Below, one piece after another: positions 14,283 through 22,097 of a stretch of DNA of 28,365 nt (the stretch's first letter is position 1; every line of letters starts with the position of its first letter). The DNA is from MGOM01 sp035455265 (GTDB lineage Bacteria > Chloroflexota > Anaerolineae > Anaerolineales > E44-bin32), in contig DATIFK010000239.1 of NCBI GenBank assembly GCA_035455265.1, forward strand, positions 1-28,365, in the 5' to 3' direction. The position numbers were made by a program, and so were the translations under genes. The notes below the pieces were generated by a model. It saw nothing but the letters and a program-made list of their open reading frames with translations, searched no databases and was not told the DNA's origin.

Positions 14283-14600
14283 TCAGACTCCAGGCTTCGG
14301 CGCCTCAGGGGCTGGCGGCTCGGACTGGGTCACCAGGAAGCGCAGCACGGACTCCTGAAGGCGAAGGTCGCGCTCGATGGCAGCCGTCGCGGTCGGCGGG
14401 AGCTCGGCTCGCACGAAGACGTAGAAGCCGTCCAGCCGCCGCTTGATCGGATACGACATGCGGCGCTTGCCCCAACGGTCGACCTGGGTTTGCTTCCCGC
14501 CTGCGGCTTGAATCCAACCGGTGACTTTCTCCTCGAGAGCGGCCAGAGCCTGCTCATCGAGGTCGGGGTCGGCGATGTACGCGACCTCGTAGTTGCGCAT
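14283..14600 (-). CDS. rpsF: 30S ribosomal protein S6
   Basis: A 105-residue S6, opening MRNYEVAYIADPDLDE as the family does and containing the conserved GKRRMSYPIKRRLDGFYV segment (about 44-61). The C-terminal tail is Pro/Glu-rich. It dimerises with S18 on the 30S subunit, and in many bacteria the complex represses its own operon by binding the rpsF leader; a matching leader structure lies at 14669-14714. AAAGGAG lies 8 nt before the ATG. It is the first gene of rpsF-ssb-rpsR-ppiC. Confidence 0.95.
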   Translation of the reverse strand: MRNYEVAYIADPDLDEQALAALEEKVTGWIQAAGGKQTQVDRWGKRRMSYPIKRRLDGFYVFVRAELPPTATAAIERDLRLQESVLRFLVTQSEPPAPEAPKPGV

Positions 14601-14668
14601 GGACCCGTCTCCTTTCCTCGGAGGTGCCCCGCGTCCGCCGCCGGGAGGCGTCGTCGCGGAGCGGAAAG

Positions 14669-14714
14669 CACGCCGCCCGGTGCGGCGTCCTCGGCGGGAC
14701 GCCGTGGCGGCGTG
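14669..14714 (-). ncRNA. Candidate S6:S18 leader RNA of the rpsF operon
   Basis: In the minus-strand transcript two perfect 8-bp stems stack. The outer stem CACGCCGC/GCGGCGTG (14707-14714 with 14669-14676) is separated from the inner stem CGGCGTCC/GGACGCCG (14697-14704 with 14683-14690) by CA on the 5' side and the bulge CACCGG on the 3' side. The apical loop is CGCCGA. The known S6:S18-binding motif in rpsF leaders has a CCG trinucleotide exposed in a bulge next to a hairpin, mimicking the 16S site, and this structure fits that rule. It sits in the 5' UTR, 69 nt upstream of rpsF. The identification rests on this by-eye match and on location; no covariance search was run. Confidence 0.65.
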
Positions 14715-14726
14715 ACAACGGGTCAG

Positions 14727-14755
14727 AGTTTACCACGCCTTGCGACGGACATCAA
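14727..14755 (-). promoter_or_regulatory. Promoter of the rpsF-ssb-rpsR operon
   Basis: TTGATG (14750-14755), 17 nt, TAAACT (14727-14732) on the minus strand. Transcription should start near 14720, just upstream of the leader hairpin and about 120 nt before rpsF. Confidence 0.75.
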
Positions 14756-14793
14756 GGCACGCATCTTTGCCCCGTCCCATCGCGTGCAGTTCT

Positions 14794-14877
14794 GGACCCC
14801 ACCCCCTACCCCGTCCCCGCGGAGAACGGGATGTCCCAACTCGCGGCTGTGGCGGGGAGGGGCAAGGGGTGGGGTCC
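14794..14877. repeat. Fold-back element with 26-nt imperfect inverted arms
   Basis: The left arm (14794-14820) begins GGACCCCACCCC, and the right arm (14852-14877) ends GGGGTGGGGTCC; they pair along about 26 nt with few mismatches around a 31-nt centre. There is no coding frame of note. It lies between the divergent rpsF and pgm promoters, in a 365-nt gene-free stretch (14756-15120). It may be a palindromic mobile repeat of the MITE/REP kind or a two-way transcription barrier. Confidence 0.75.
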
Positions 14878-14999
14878 GAAGGGCAGGTCGGTCGGTCCGT
14901 CTGCCAAAAGGTCAACGGCCTTGCATTCGTCTTCCTCGGCCCGTAGCCCAGAAAGGGGCGCCGGCAAAGCCCGCCTGAGCTTCGCGTTTTCTTTCACGG

Positions 15000-15005
15000 T
15001 ATAAT
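15000..15005 (+). promoter_or_regulatory. -10 element of the pgm-upp operon
   Basis: A perfect TATAAT followed by GCC. No consensus -35 lies upstream. Transcription should start near 15012, giving a leader of about 110 nt. The ATG at 15004 inside the -10 is not a plausible translation start. Confidence 0.6.
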
Positions 15006-15055
15006 GCCTCGCCTTGCGCCACCGCCGATCCCCGGAGAATGGGGAACGCGCTTAC

Positions 15056-15079
15056 GGCCAGGCCCGCCTTCGCCTGGCC
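15056..15079 (+). promoter_or_regulatory. Leader hairpin upstream of the phosphohexomutase gene
   Basis: A perfect 8-bp stem GGCCAGGC/GCCTGGCC (15056-15063 with 15072-15079) with an 8-nt loop lies in the predicted 5' UTR, 42 nt before the gene. It is followed by CGCTTGTTGTCC, not a true T tract. Its purpose is unknown. Confidence 0.45.
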
Positions 15080-15120
15080 GCTTGTTGTCCGGCGAGGCCC
15101 GGTGGACCGCGAGGGACCGG

Positions 15121-16551
15121 ATGTCGACCCAACCCATTCGATTCGGCACGGACGGCTGGCGTGGGAGGATCGCCGACGACTACACGTTTGGCGCCGTTCG
15201 CCGCTGCGCCCACGGGTTCGCCCGCTACCTCGAGGAGACGGACGGCACGGGCCGGCCGGTGGTGGTCGGCTACGACCAGCGCTTCGCCTCCGAGTACTTC
15301 GCCGCAGCCGCTGCCGAGGTCTTCGCCGCCCACGGTTTCCGAGTCTTGCTGACCACCTCCGCCACTCCCACGCCCGCCATCGCCTTCGCCGTCCGGCATC
15401 ACCAGGCTGCGGGGGCGGTCAACATCACCGCCTCGCACAACCCGGCCATGGACAACGGCTTCAAGGTGCGTGATTCGTCCGGCGGAGCCGTCGCCCCGGC
15501 AGGCCTGGAGCGCATCGAGTCCTTCATTCCTCAAGACGTGACGGCCGACGTGCCCGCCCTGCCCCTCGAGCAAGCCAAGGCCTCGCGCATGGTCGAGATT
15601 TTCGACGCGGCCCCGGCCTATCAGGAGCAGCTCGAACACCTGTTGGACCTCGAACCGCTGCGGCGCGCCGGCCTGCTCCTGTTCGCCGATGCGATGTGGG
15701 GAAACGGCGCCGGCTGGTTTCCACGATTGCTCGGCGGCGGCAAGACGCGCATCGTCGAGATTCACAACCAGCGTCATCCGCTCTTCCCCGAGATGGCGCG
15801 CCCGGAACCGATCCCGCCCAACATCGACGTAGGACTGCACGCCGCCTCGGCGGCCGGGGCGCAAGCCCTGCTGGTCACCGATGGGGACGCCGACCGAATC
15901 GGCCTCGGGGACGAGAAGGGTGTCTTCGTCGACCAGCTGCGCGTCTTCGCCCTGCTCGCCCTCTACATGCTCGAAGTGCGCGGCCTGCGAGGGCCAATCG
16001 TCAAGACCCTCTCGACGACCTCGATGCTCGAGAAGCTGGGCCGCCTCTACGATGTCCCGGTGTACGAGACCGGGGTCGGATTCAAGTACGTCGCGCCCAA
16101 GATGCTCGAGGTCGACGCCCTCATCGGCGGCGAAGAATCCGGCGGCTACGCGTTTCGCGGTCACGTGCCGGAACGCGACGGCATCCTGGCCGGCCTGTAC
16201 CTGGTCGACCTGATGGTGCGCCTCCATCAAACACCTTCCCAGCTCGTCGAGACACTGTTCTCCAAAGTCGGGGCGCACTACTATGAGCGAATCGACACGG
16301 CCCTGCCGCCGGAGCGGCGAGCTGCGTCCGAGGCCCGTCTGCGGAGCGAACATCCGGCGACGGTCGGCGGCTTGCGCGTCGTCGGGCAAAACATGACCGA
16401 CGGCTTCAAATACAGCCTGGACGACGGCGGCTGGCTGTTGATCCGATTCTCAGGGACCGAGCCGCTGGTCCGCGTGTACTGCGAGACGACCCAGCAGGAT
16501 CGTGTCCAGCCGCTGCTGCGCGACGGGCTCAAGCTGGCGGGGGTGGCGTGA
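15121..16551 (+). CDS. Phosphoglucomutase/phosphomannomutase family protein
   Basis: A 476-residue alpha-D-phosphohexomutase that moves phosphate between C1 and C6 of hexose phosphates, feeding nucleotide-sugar and polysaccharide synthesis. The four active-site loops are intact: phosphoserine loop TASHNP with Ser105; metal loop DGDADR at 254-259; sugar-binding GEESGG at 337-342; and phosphate-binding RFSGTEP near the C-terminus. The glucose versus mannose preference cannot be decided by eye. The start is ATG 15121, with GAGGGA 4 nt upstream; the 39-codon upstream extension begins in the promoter and is rejected. It is the first gene of the long plus-strand operon, and its stop overlaps the next start by GTGA. 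Confidence 0.93.
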   Translation: MSTQPIRFGTDGWRGRIADDYTFGAVRRCAHGFARYLEETDGTGRPVVVGYDQRFASEYFAAAAAEVFAAHGFRVLLTTSATPTPAIAFAVRHHQAAGAVNITASHNPAMDNGFKVRDSSGGAVAPAGLERIESFIPQDVTADVPALPLEQAKASRMVEIFDAAPAYQEQLEHLLDLEPLRRAGLLLFADAMWGNGAGWFPRLLGGGKTRIVEIHNQRHPLFPEMARPEPIPPNIDVGLHAASAAGAQALLVTDGDADRIGLGDEKGVFVDQLRVFALLALYMLEVRGLRGPIVKTLSTTSMLEKLGRLYDVPVYETGVGFKYVAPKMLEVDALIGGEESGGYAFRGHVPERDGILAGLYLVDLMVRLHQTPSQLVETLFSKVGAHYYERIDTALPPERRAASEARLRSEHPATVGGLRVVGQNMTDGFKYSLDDGGWLLIRFSGTEPLVRVYCETTQQDRVQPLLRDGLKLAGVA

Positions 16552-17363
16552 GCGCTCCTCTGGTGGACACCCACTGCCATTTGTGCCTGCCCGCGTTCGA
16601 GCAGGATCTGCCGCAGGTGTTGAGCCGGGCCGCGGCCGCCGGCGTCGGACGGATCCTCGTGCCCGGCATCGACCTCGAGACCAGCCGGCACGCCGTCGAT
16701 CTGGCCGAGGCCAACGCCAACCTTTTCGCCGCCGTTGGCATTCACCCTCACGCCGCAGCGGAATGGTCGCCGGACGCCTATCAAGCACTGCGCAGCCTGG
16801 CCCGCTCTGAGCGCGTCGTGGCTATCGGCGAGACGGGATTGGACTACTACCGCGCTCGCGCCCCTCGCCCGCGGCAGATGGAGGCGTTCGAGGGGCAGCT
16901 CGAACTTGCGGATGAGTTGAGTCTGCCGGTCGTCGTCCACAGCCGCCAGGCTGCCGAGGATGTCCTCGGCCGCCTGGCGGGTTGGTCCGCCGGCGCGGCC
17001 GATCGTCGCCGCACCGGCGTTCTGCATGCCTTCTCCGCCGACGAGCAAGCCGCCTCCAGCGCCGTGTCGGCGGGGTTCTATATCGGTGTGGCGGGCCCTG
17101 TCACGTATCCCTCGGCTCCAAGGCTTCGCCACACGGTGACCGGACTGCCGATCGACCGTCTGCTGCCGGAAACGGATGCGCCCTATCTTCCGCCCGTCCC
17201 CCACCGCGGCCAGAGGAATGAGCCCGCCCACGTCGCCCTCGTCTCCGACGCCCTGGCCGCCGTCCGAGGCGTCGAACCCGATCGACTCCGGCAGGCGTGT
17301 TGGGACAATGCCGAAGCTCTCTTCCACTGGGACCATGGAACCGACAACCGCCACGTTCTTTGA
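16548..17363 (+). CDS. tatD: TatD family metal-dependent hydrolase (DNase)
   Basis: A 271-residue TIM-barrel hydrolase of the TatD family, which includes 3'-5' exonucleases. The metal ligands are in place: DTHCH (His9, His11), GETGLDYY with Glu95, VVVHSR with His131, GVLHAF with His160, and PETDAPY with Asp210. The start is GTG at 16548, overlapping the previous stop by 4 nt, with a GGGGGTGG ribosome site. The gene's 3' end overlaps the next gene by 29 nt, so translation is coupled through the operon. Confidence 0.92.
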   Translation: MSAPLVDTHCHLCLPAFEQDLPQVLSRAAAAGVGRILVPGIDLETSRHAVDLAEANANLFAAVGIHPHAAAEWSPDAYQALRSLARSERVVAIGETGLDYYRARAPRPRQMEAFEGQLELADELSLPVVVHSRQAAEDVLGRLAGWSAGAADRRRTGVLHAFSADEQAASSAVSAGFYIGVAGPVTYPSAPRLRHTVTGLPIDRLLPETDAPYLPPVPHRGQRNEPAHVALVSDALAAVRGVEPDRLRQACWDNAEALFHWDHGTDNRHVL

Positions 17364-18303
17364 TCTGGTCCGCGACGACCTTCCCGACGTCGAGGCGCGC
17401 ATGCGGCGCGCCCCCGACGGCGGGCCGTCGCGCCTCGAAGGCGCCATCGAGCACCTGCTCAAGTCCGGGGGCAAGCGATTGCGCCCCACCCTGGTCCTGC
17501 TTACCGGACGGATGCTCTCCGCCGATCGCGACAGCCTTGTCAACCTGGCTGCCTCGATCGAGATGCTCCACACCGCCACCCTGGTCCACGACGATCTGAT
17601 CGACGGCGCCCTCGTTCGCCGCGGTTTGCCGACCCTCAACGCCCAATGGACGGCGGGCGCGACCGTTCTGACGGGTGACTACGTGTTCGCCCGGGCGGCC
17701 CATCTGGCGTCGCAGATCGGGTCGCTGCCGCTGATGGAGCAGTTTGCCCGAACGTTGATGGTCATCGTCCAGGGAGAGATCACGCAGATCTTCCGCGACG
17801 GCAACCCGGATCCGCGTCAGGCGTACTACGATCGCATCTACGCCAAGACCGCGTCGCTGTTCGAGATGGCGACCCGCGGCGCAGCCATGCTGAGCCCGGT
17901 CGGCGACGGCGGCCTCGAGGCCATGCGGCGCTTCGGCTATCATCTGGGGATGGCCTTCCAGATCGTGGACGATGCCCTCGACTTCATCGGCGACGCGGCC
18001 CAGGTGGGTAAGCCGGTGGGGTCCGACCTGCGCCAAGGCTTGATCACTCTGCCGACCCTCTGCTACGCGGAAACGCAGGAACGACCGGACCTGGTGGCCT
18101 CGCTGCAGAACGGCCGCCTCGAACCATCCGAGATGGGAGACCTGGTCGAGGCGGTGCGCCGGTCCGGCGCCGTCGACCTGGCGCTGGAAGAGGCCCGCCG
18201 CACCACCACCATCGCCGAGACGTTTCTATCCGGTATGCCGGAAACCCCCGAGCGGGCCGCCCTGTACCAGGCGGCGCGCTACGTCGTCGATCGGACGTTG
18301 TGA
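17335..18303 (+). CDS. Polyprenyl (trans-isoprenyl) diphosphate synthase
   Basis: A 322-residue all-alpha prenyltransferase that condenses isopentenyl diphosphate onto an allylic diphosphate. Both Asp-rich motifs are present: DDLID at 86-90 and DDALD at 212-216, plus the substrate region GGKRLRP at 45-51. Long-chain members such as heptaprenyl or octaprenyl synthases supply the quinone side chain or related lipids; the residues before the first motif (SIEMLHTATLVH) suggest a medium or long product, but chain length cannot be fixed. The start is ATG 17335, inside the last 29 nt of tatD; family N-termini begin at about this place. Confidence 0.9.
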   Translation: MEPTTATFFDLVRDDLPDVEARMRRAPDGGPSRLEGAIEHLLKSGGKRLRPTLVLLTGRMLSADRDSLVNLAASIEMLHTATLVHDDLIDGALVRRGLPTLNAQWTAGATVLTGDYVFARAAHLASQIGSLPLMEQFARTLMVIVQGEITQIFRDGNPDPRQAYYDRIYAKTASLFEMATRGAAMLSPVGDGGLEAMRRFGYHLGMAFQIVDDALDFIGDAAQVGKPVGSDLRQGLITLPTLCYAETQERPDLVASLQNGRLEPSEMGDLVEAVRRSGAVDLALEEARRTTTIAETFLSGMPETPERAALYQAARYVVDRTL

Positions 18304-18325
18304 GCCCCCACAGGAGGAGGCCGCC

Positions 18326-18658
18326 GTGGAAATCAAGACTCAGGTCTACAAGCGCGTCGTAGCCGTCACCGTTTCGGGTCGGGTGGATTCGGCCACGGCC
18401 GGTGACCTCGAGGCCGCCCTCACCGCACTGACCAACGAATCCCATACCAATCTCGTGCTGGATCTGGCCGCGGTGGATTTCCTTTCCTCGAGCGGGCTGC
18501 GCGTCCTGGTGACCACGTTGAAGGCCGTGCGCAAGTTGGGCGGCGATGTCCGCCTGGCTCAACCGTCGCAGCGCGCCGTCGATGCCATCAACCTGGCCGG
18601 CCTCGACGTGCTGTTCAAGGTCTTCCCCGACCGCGAGTCGGCCATTGGCTCCTACTAG
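18326..18658 (+). CDS. Anti-sigma factor antagonist (STAS domain, RsbV/SpoIIAA-like)
   Basis: A 110-residue single STAS domain. The phosphorylation loop reads DFLSSSGLRVL (51-61), with Ser56 at the position of the regulated serine. In partner switching the unphosphorylated form binds an RsbW-type kinase and frees its target, while a PP2C phosphatase resets it. The start is GTG at 18326 with a perfect AGGAGG 5 nt upstream, the strongest ribosome site of the operon. The next gene, the cognate ATPase, begins within its last 14 nt. Confidence 0.9.
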   Translation: MEIKTQVYKRVVAVTVSGRVDSATAGDLEAALTALTNESHTNLVLDLAAVDFLSSSGLRVLVTTLKAVRKLGGDVRLAQPSQRAVDAINLAGLDVLFKVFPDRESAIGSY

Positions 18659-19094
18659 GACCCGCTCTCGCCTGACGCTGCACAGCCAAACGGTCGCCGC
18701 CCGGCTCGACCAACTGGAAGCCGTGTGTGGTCTGGTGGACCAAGGGGCCCACTCGGCCGGCTTCGACGACCGCACGAGCTACGCTTGCCAGCTGGCCGTG
18801 TGCGAGGCGGCCGAGAACATCGTGAAGCACGGCTATCGCAAACCCGGCGCCGGGGACATTCGAGTCACAACTCGCTCCCGTCCGGGCGAACTGATCATCG
18901 ACCTGGTCGACAGCGCCCCTCCGTTCGATCCGACCGCGGCCATGCCGGACGATGACTGGGAGATGACCGACCCTCCCGTCGGGGGCCGAGGGCTGCTGAT
19001 CATCCGCCGTGTCATGGATGACGTTCACTATGAGCGGCGAGGCCATCGGAATCACCTTCGGCTGCGCAAACGAATCCAGGCTCCCAGCGAGTAG
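18645..19094 (+). CDS. Anti-sigma factor-type serine kinase (RsbW/SpoIIAB-like ATPase)
   Basis: About 149 residues with the GHKL ATPase fold. The N box is CQLAVCEAAENIVKHGY (Glu54, Asn58); next come VDSAPPFDP with Asp89 and the Gly-rich lid GGRGL at 113-117. It should phosphorylate the STAS protein upstream and sequester a partner. No ATG or GTG gives a full N-terminus; the best start is TTG 18645, overlapping the STAS gene by 14 nt, and the resulting length matches the family. No sigma factor gene lies nearby, so the released target is unknown. Confidence 0.85.
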   Translation: MAPTRTRSRLTLHSQTVAARLDQLEAVCGLVDQGAHSAGFDDRTSYACQLAVCEAAENIVKHGYRKPGAGDIRVTTRSRPGELIIDLVDSAPPFDPTAAMPDDDWEMTDPPVGGRGLLIIRRVMDDVHYERRGHRNHLRLRKRIQAPSE

Positions 19095-19100
19095 GAGAGC

Positions 19101-21446
19101 ATGGGGCAATCCGTGATCGTCGCGGACGCGGGCCTGTGGGCCGGCCCTTCGCTCGCCACGTCGTCGTTGAGCGCCTGGCTGATCGCCCTCGGGGCCTTCG
19201 TGGCCGGGCTGGCCGCGCTGCGCCTCCTGCTCCGCCAGCGACACCTGAACGAGATGGCCCTCTTGGCGGACGTGGCCATGGCGGTGGCCGGCGCCACGGC
19301 GGACACCTCCGAGCTCGCCGAGACCGCGTACTTGCAGGCAGCCCGTCTCCTCGACACGGACTTCTTCCAGCTCGGCCTGTTCCATGGAAACCGTTATCGC
19401 ACGGTGATCTGGATTCGCGACGGCGACAGACAACCGAACGAAGACTTCGTCCTCGACGACCAGGCCGCAGGTCTGATCGGATGGGTACGCAGCCACAACC
19501 AGATTCTCCGCGTGCGCGACTTCGCCGCGGAAGCGGAACGATTGCCGGCCCGGCCTGCCTACGACTCCCCCGACCCACCCGCCTCCGGCCTGTTCGCGCC
19601 CGTCCTGGTCGGCGGCGAGACGATGGGCGTGCTCGCCGTCCAAAGCCGACGGCGCGCCGCTTTCGGTCGACCGGAAGAAGAGAGGCTGCGCTTCCTGGCC
19701 GCCTGCGTGGCCTCCGGCCTGGAGAGCATCACGCACCGCACGCGGTCCGAGAACCGCGAGCGGCATTTCGCCTTGCTCCAGGAAGTGTCCGAGCTGCTCG
19801 TGCCTCTGCGCCCTCTCCCCGAGGTCCTGCCGGAGATAGCCGAACGGATGGCCCGCTACTTCGGCGGCGATTCGGTCACCTTGCTGGAGACCACATCCAG
19901 CGGTTTCGCCGTGATGGCCTCCTCCCATCCCGGAGAGACCGAGTCGCTGCTGGCCGATCCGGCGGCGCGGCAGCTGTTCCACAGAGTCGTGGAGGAGCGG
20001 CGCACGGTCCAGGTCGCCCCCGAGCCGCCAGGGGACACAGACAGCGACCGAGCCCACCTGGCGGTCCCCCTGCGCGTGCAGGACCGCGTCCTGGGCGTCC
20101 TCTCGATCCAACGAACGGGAGGCTCCTATTCCAGGTTGATGGTCAGCCTGGCCGAGATGTTGGCCGGCCAGCTGGCGATGGCCTTGCTCGAAGCGGCCAA
20201 CTATGCCCAGCAGCAGGAGGAGGCCTGGTTCACCACGGTCCTTCTGGAGGTGGCGCGCCACGCCGCCCAGCCCGGTGACTGGTCGAGCGCGCTTCAAGCG
20301 GTCCTGCAGCTTTCCACGCTCCTGACGGGGACGTCCTGGACCATCCTGCTGCTGCCAGGTGAGCGCGGGGGCGATCTTGTCGTCGGCCCGGTTGCCGGAT
20401 TGCGGAGGCCGGTGCGTGATCAACTGGCTGGTCTGCGGCTTCCCATCGCCGAGCTGGGGCTGGCGGCTCCCTACCCCGTGGAGTCTCCGGTTCCCATCGC
20501 GTTGCCCGAGATCATCGCTGGCATCGTCCAGGAAGCCCGCGGGACGATGACGGTTCTGGGCGACGGGGAAACTCTGTTGGGCGTATGGTTGCTCGCCGGA
20601 GATGACATGCAAGGGCGCCGCCTGTCCCTGATGGCGGGCATCGCCCATCAGATGTCGCTGCGGCTGGAGAACACGCGACTCGTCGAGGAGGCCGCGGTGA
20701 GGCGGTCGCTGGAGCGCGAGCTGGCGACGGCTCGTGCCATCCAGGAGAGCTTCCTGCCCGCCTCGCTCCCCTCGCCGGCCTCGTGGTCGGTGGCCTCGCT
20801 GTGGCGAGCGGCGCGCATGGTCGGCGGCGACTTCTACGACTTCATCCCGCTGCGTGACGGGCCCAACGGACCGCGTTGGGGCGTGGCGATTGCCGACGTC
20901 GCCGACAAGGGCGTGCCTGCGGCCCTCTTCATGGCCCTGGCGCGCACGCTGCTGCGTTCGGTGGCCATCGGCCGCATCGATCCGGGACCAACCCTCAGCC
21001 GCCTGAACGACCTCATCTTCCATGACACCCGGACCGACCTTTTCGTCAGCGTCTTCTATGCGGTGTGGGAGCCTACGGTGGGGAAGCTCACCTACGCCAA
21101 CGCCGGGCATTGCCCGCCGCTATTCGTGGCCCGCGATCGGCAGAGTCAGCTCCTCAAGGAGCACGGCATCCTGGTCGGCGTCCTGGAAGACGTCACCTAC
21201 CGGAGCCACACGCTGACGATGCCTCCGGGTTCGCTGCTTCTGCTGTACACCGACGGCGTCACGGACACCGAGGGCGCCGACAATGACCTGTTCGGGATCG
21301 CCCGCCTCGAGAGCCTGATTCTGTCGATGGACGACTGGGAGGCGCCCGGCGTGACCGAAGCCATCGCCCAGCGGCTGCTCGATTTCTCGCACGAGCCGGT
21401 TCCCGCCGACGACGTCACCGTGATCGCCCTCTATCGCCGTCCCTGA
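19101..21446 (+). CDS. Membrane-anchored GAF-PP2C phosphatase (RsbU/SpoIIE-like)
   Basis: A 781-residue protein. An N-terminal membrane helix (about 23-45) is followed by three GAF-like domains (about 55-212, 222-370 and 376-530), a helical linker (about 530-555) and a SpoIIE-type PP2C domain (about 565-781). The phosphatase metal residues are present: GGDFYD at 575-580, ADVADKG at 598-604, TDGVTDTE at 717-724 and ADDVTV at 769-774. It likely dephosphorylates the STAS protein in answer to a small-molecule or redox signal sensed by the GAF domains; the signal is unknown. AGGAG lies 4 nt before the ATG, 6 nt after the ATPase gene. Confidence 0.9.
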   Translation: MGQSVIVADAGLWAGPSLATSSLSAWLIALGAFVAGLAALRLLLRQRHLNEMALLADVAMAVAGATADTSELAETAYLQAARLLDTDFFQLGLFHGNRYRTVIWIRDGDRQPNEDFVLDDQAAGLIGWVRSHNQILRVRDFAAEAERLPARPAYDSPDPPASGLFAPVLVGGETMGVLAVQSRRRAAFGRPEEERLRFLAACVASGLESITHRTRSENRERHFALLQEVSELLVPLRPLPEVLPEIAERMARYFGGDSVTLLETTSSGFAVMASSHPGETESLLADPAARQLFHRVVEERRTVQVAPEPPGDTDSDRAHLAVPLRVQDRVLGVLSIQRTGGSYSRLMVSLAEMLAGQLAMALLEAANYAQQQEEAWFTTVLLEVARHAAQPGDWSSALQAVLQLSTLLTGTSWTILLLPGERGGDLVVGPVAGLRRPVRDQLAGLRLPIAELGLAAPYPVESPVPIALPEIIAGIVQEARGTMTVLGDGETLLGVWLLAGDDMQGRRLSLMAGIAHQMSLRLENTRLVEEAAVRRSLERELATARAIQESFLPASLPSPASWSVASLWRAARMVGGDFYDFIPLRDGPNGPRWGVAIADVADKGVPAALFMALARTLLRSVAIGRIDPGPTLSRLNDLIFHDTRTDLFVSVFYAVWEPTVGKLTYANAGHCPPLFVARDRQSQLLKEHGILVGVLEDVTYRSHTLTMPPGSLLLLYTDGVTDTEGADNDLFGIARLESLILSMDDWEAPGVTEAIAQRLLDFSHEPVPADDVTVIALYRRP

Positions 21447-21464
21447 CCACCCCTGGAGGCTGCC

Positions 21465-22097
21465 GTGTCTTCCACAGCCGTGTTCGCTTCCTCCCACCCG
21501 CTGGTCGCGCACAAGCTGACCAAGCTGCGCGATGCCGGGACCGATCCAAAGAAGTTCCGCGAGCTGCTGCGGGAGATCTCGGCCTTGATGGCCTACGAGG
21601 CGACCCTCGACCTGGTGACGCGACCGGCTGAAGTCCGCACCCCGCTGGCCCCGACCGTCGGCGTCGAGTTGACCGACAAGATCGGCCTCATCCCGATTCT
21701 GCGGGCCGGCCTCGGGATGGTGGAGGGTTTCTGGGAGCTGGTGCCTTCGGCCGAGGTATGGCATATCGGGCTGTATCGGGATGAGCGTTCGTTGAAGCCC
21801 GTCGAATACTACAACCGCCTGCCGGTGGAACCGACGGTGTCCGTCTGCCTGATCCTGGATCCAATGCTGGCGACCGGCGGCTCGGCCGTTGCCACCGTCG
21901 ACATTCTCAAGCGCTGGGGTGTACGCAAGATCAAGTACGTCGGCCTCATCGGAGCGCCGGAAGGCATTCGAAACCTGCGCGAGCATCACCCTGATGTACC
22001 TATCTACCTGGCCGCCGTCGACGAGCGGTTGAATGACGTCGGCTACATCCTGCCGGGGTTGGGGGACGCCGGGGACCGGCAGTTCGGGACGGCCTGA
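21465..22097 (+). CDS. upp: Uracil phosphoribosyltransferase
   Basis: A 210-residue enzyme that makes UMP from uracil and PRPP in pyrimidine salvage. The PRPP-binding motif LILDPMLATGGSA is at 129-141, the catalytic-loop region IPILRAGLGM is at 76-85, and the C-terminal uracil-binding stretch GLGDAGDRQFGT closes the protein as in thermophilic Upp. The length is the family standard. The start is GTG at 21465 with GGAGG 5 nt upstream. It is the last gene of the operon that begins with the phosphohexomutase. Confidence 0.96.
   Translation: MSSTAVFASSHPLVAHKLTKLRDAGTDPKKFRELLREISALMAYEATLDLVTRPAEVRTPLAPTVGVELTDKIGLIPILRAGLGMVEGFWELVPSAEVWHIGLYRDERSLKPVEYYNRLPVEPTVSVCLILDPMLATGGSAVATVDILKRWGVRKIKYVGLIGAPEGIRNLREHHPDVPIYLAAVDERLNDVGYILPGLGDAGDRQFGTA

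Noticed and set aside
15052..16389. A 445-codon open frame antisense to the phosphohexomutase
   Set aside because: It has no recognisable domain and mirrors a gene with four intact active-site loops; GC-rich codon bias explains the missing stops.
16281..17639. A 452-codon minus-strand open frame across pgm, tatD and the prenyl synthase
   Set aside because: It spans three overlapping plus-strand genes with intact motifs and shows no domain of its own.
18615..21110. An 831-codon open frame on the minus strand
   Set aside because: It lies fully antisense to the STAS, kinase and GAF-PP2C genes, which have clear domains and ribosome sites. Its translation is low-complexity Gln/Gly/Arg/His-rich, as expected from the complement of GC-rich coding sequence.
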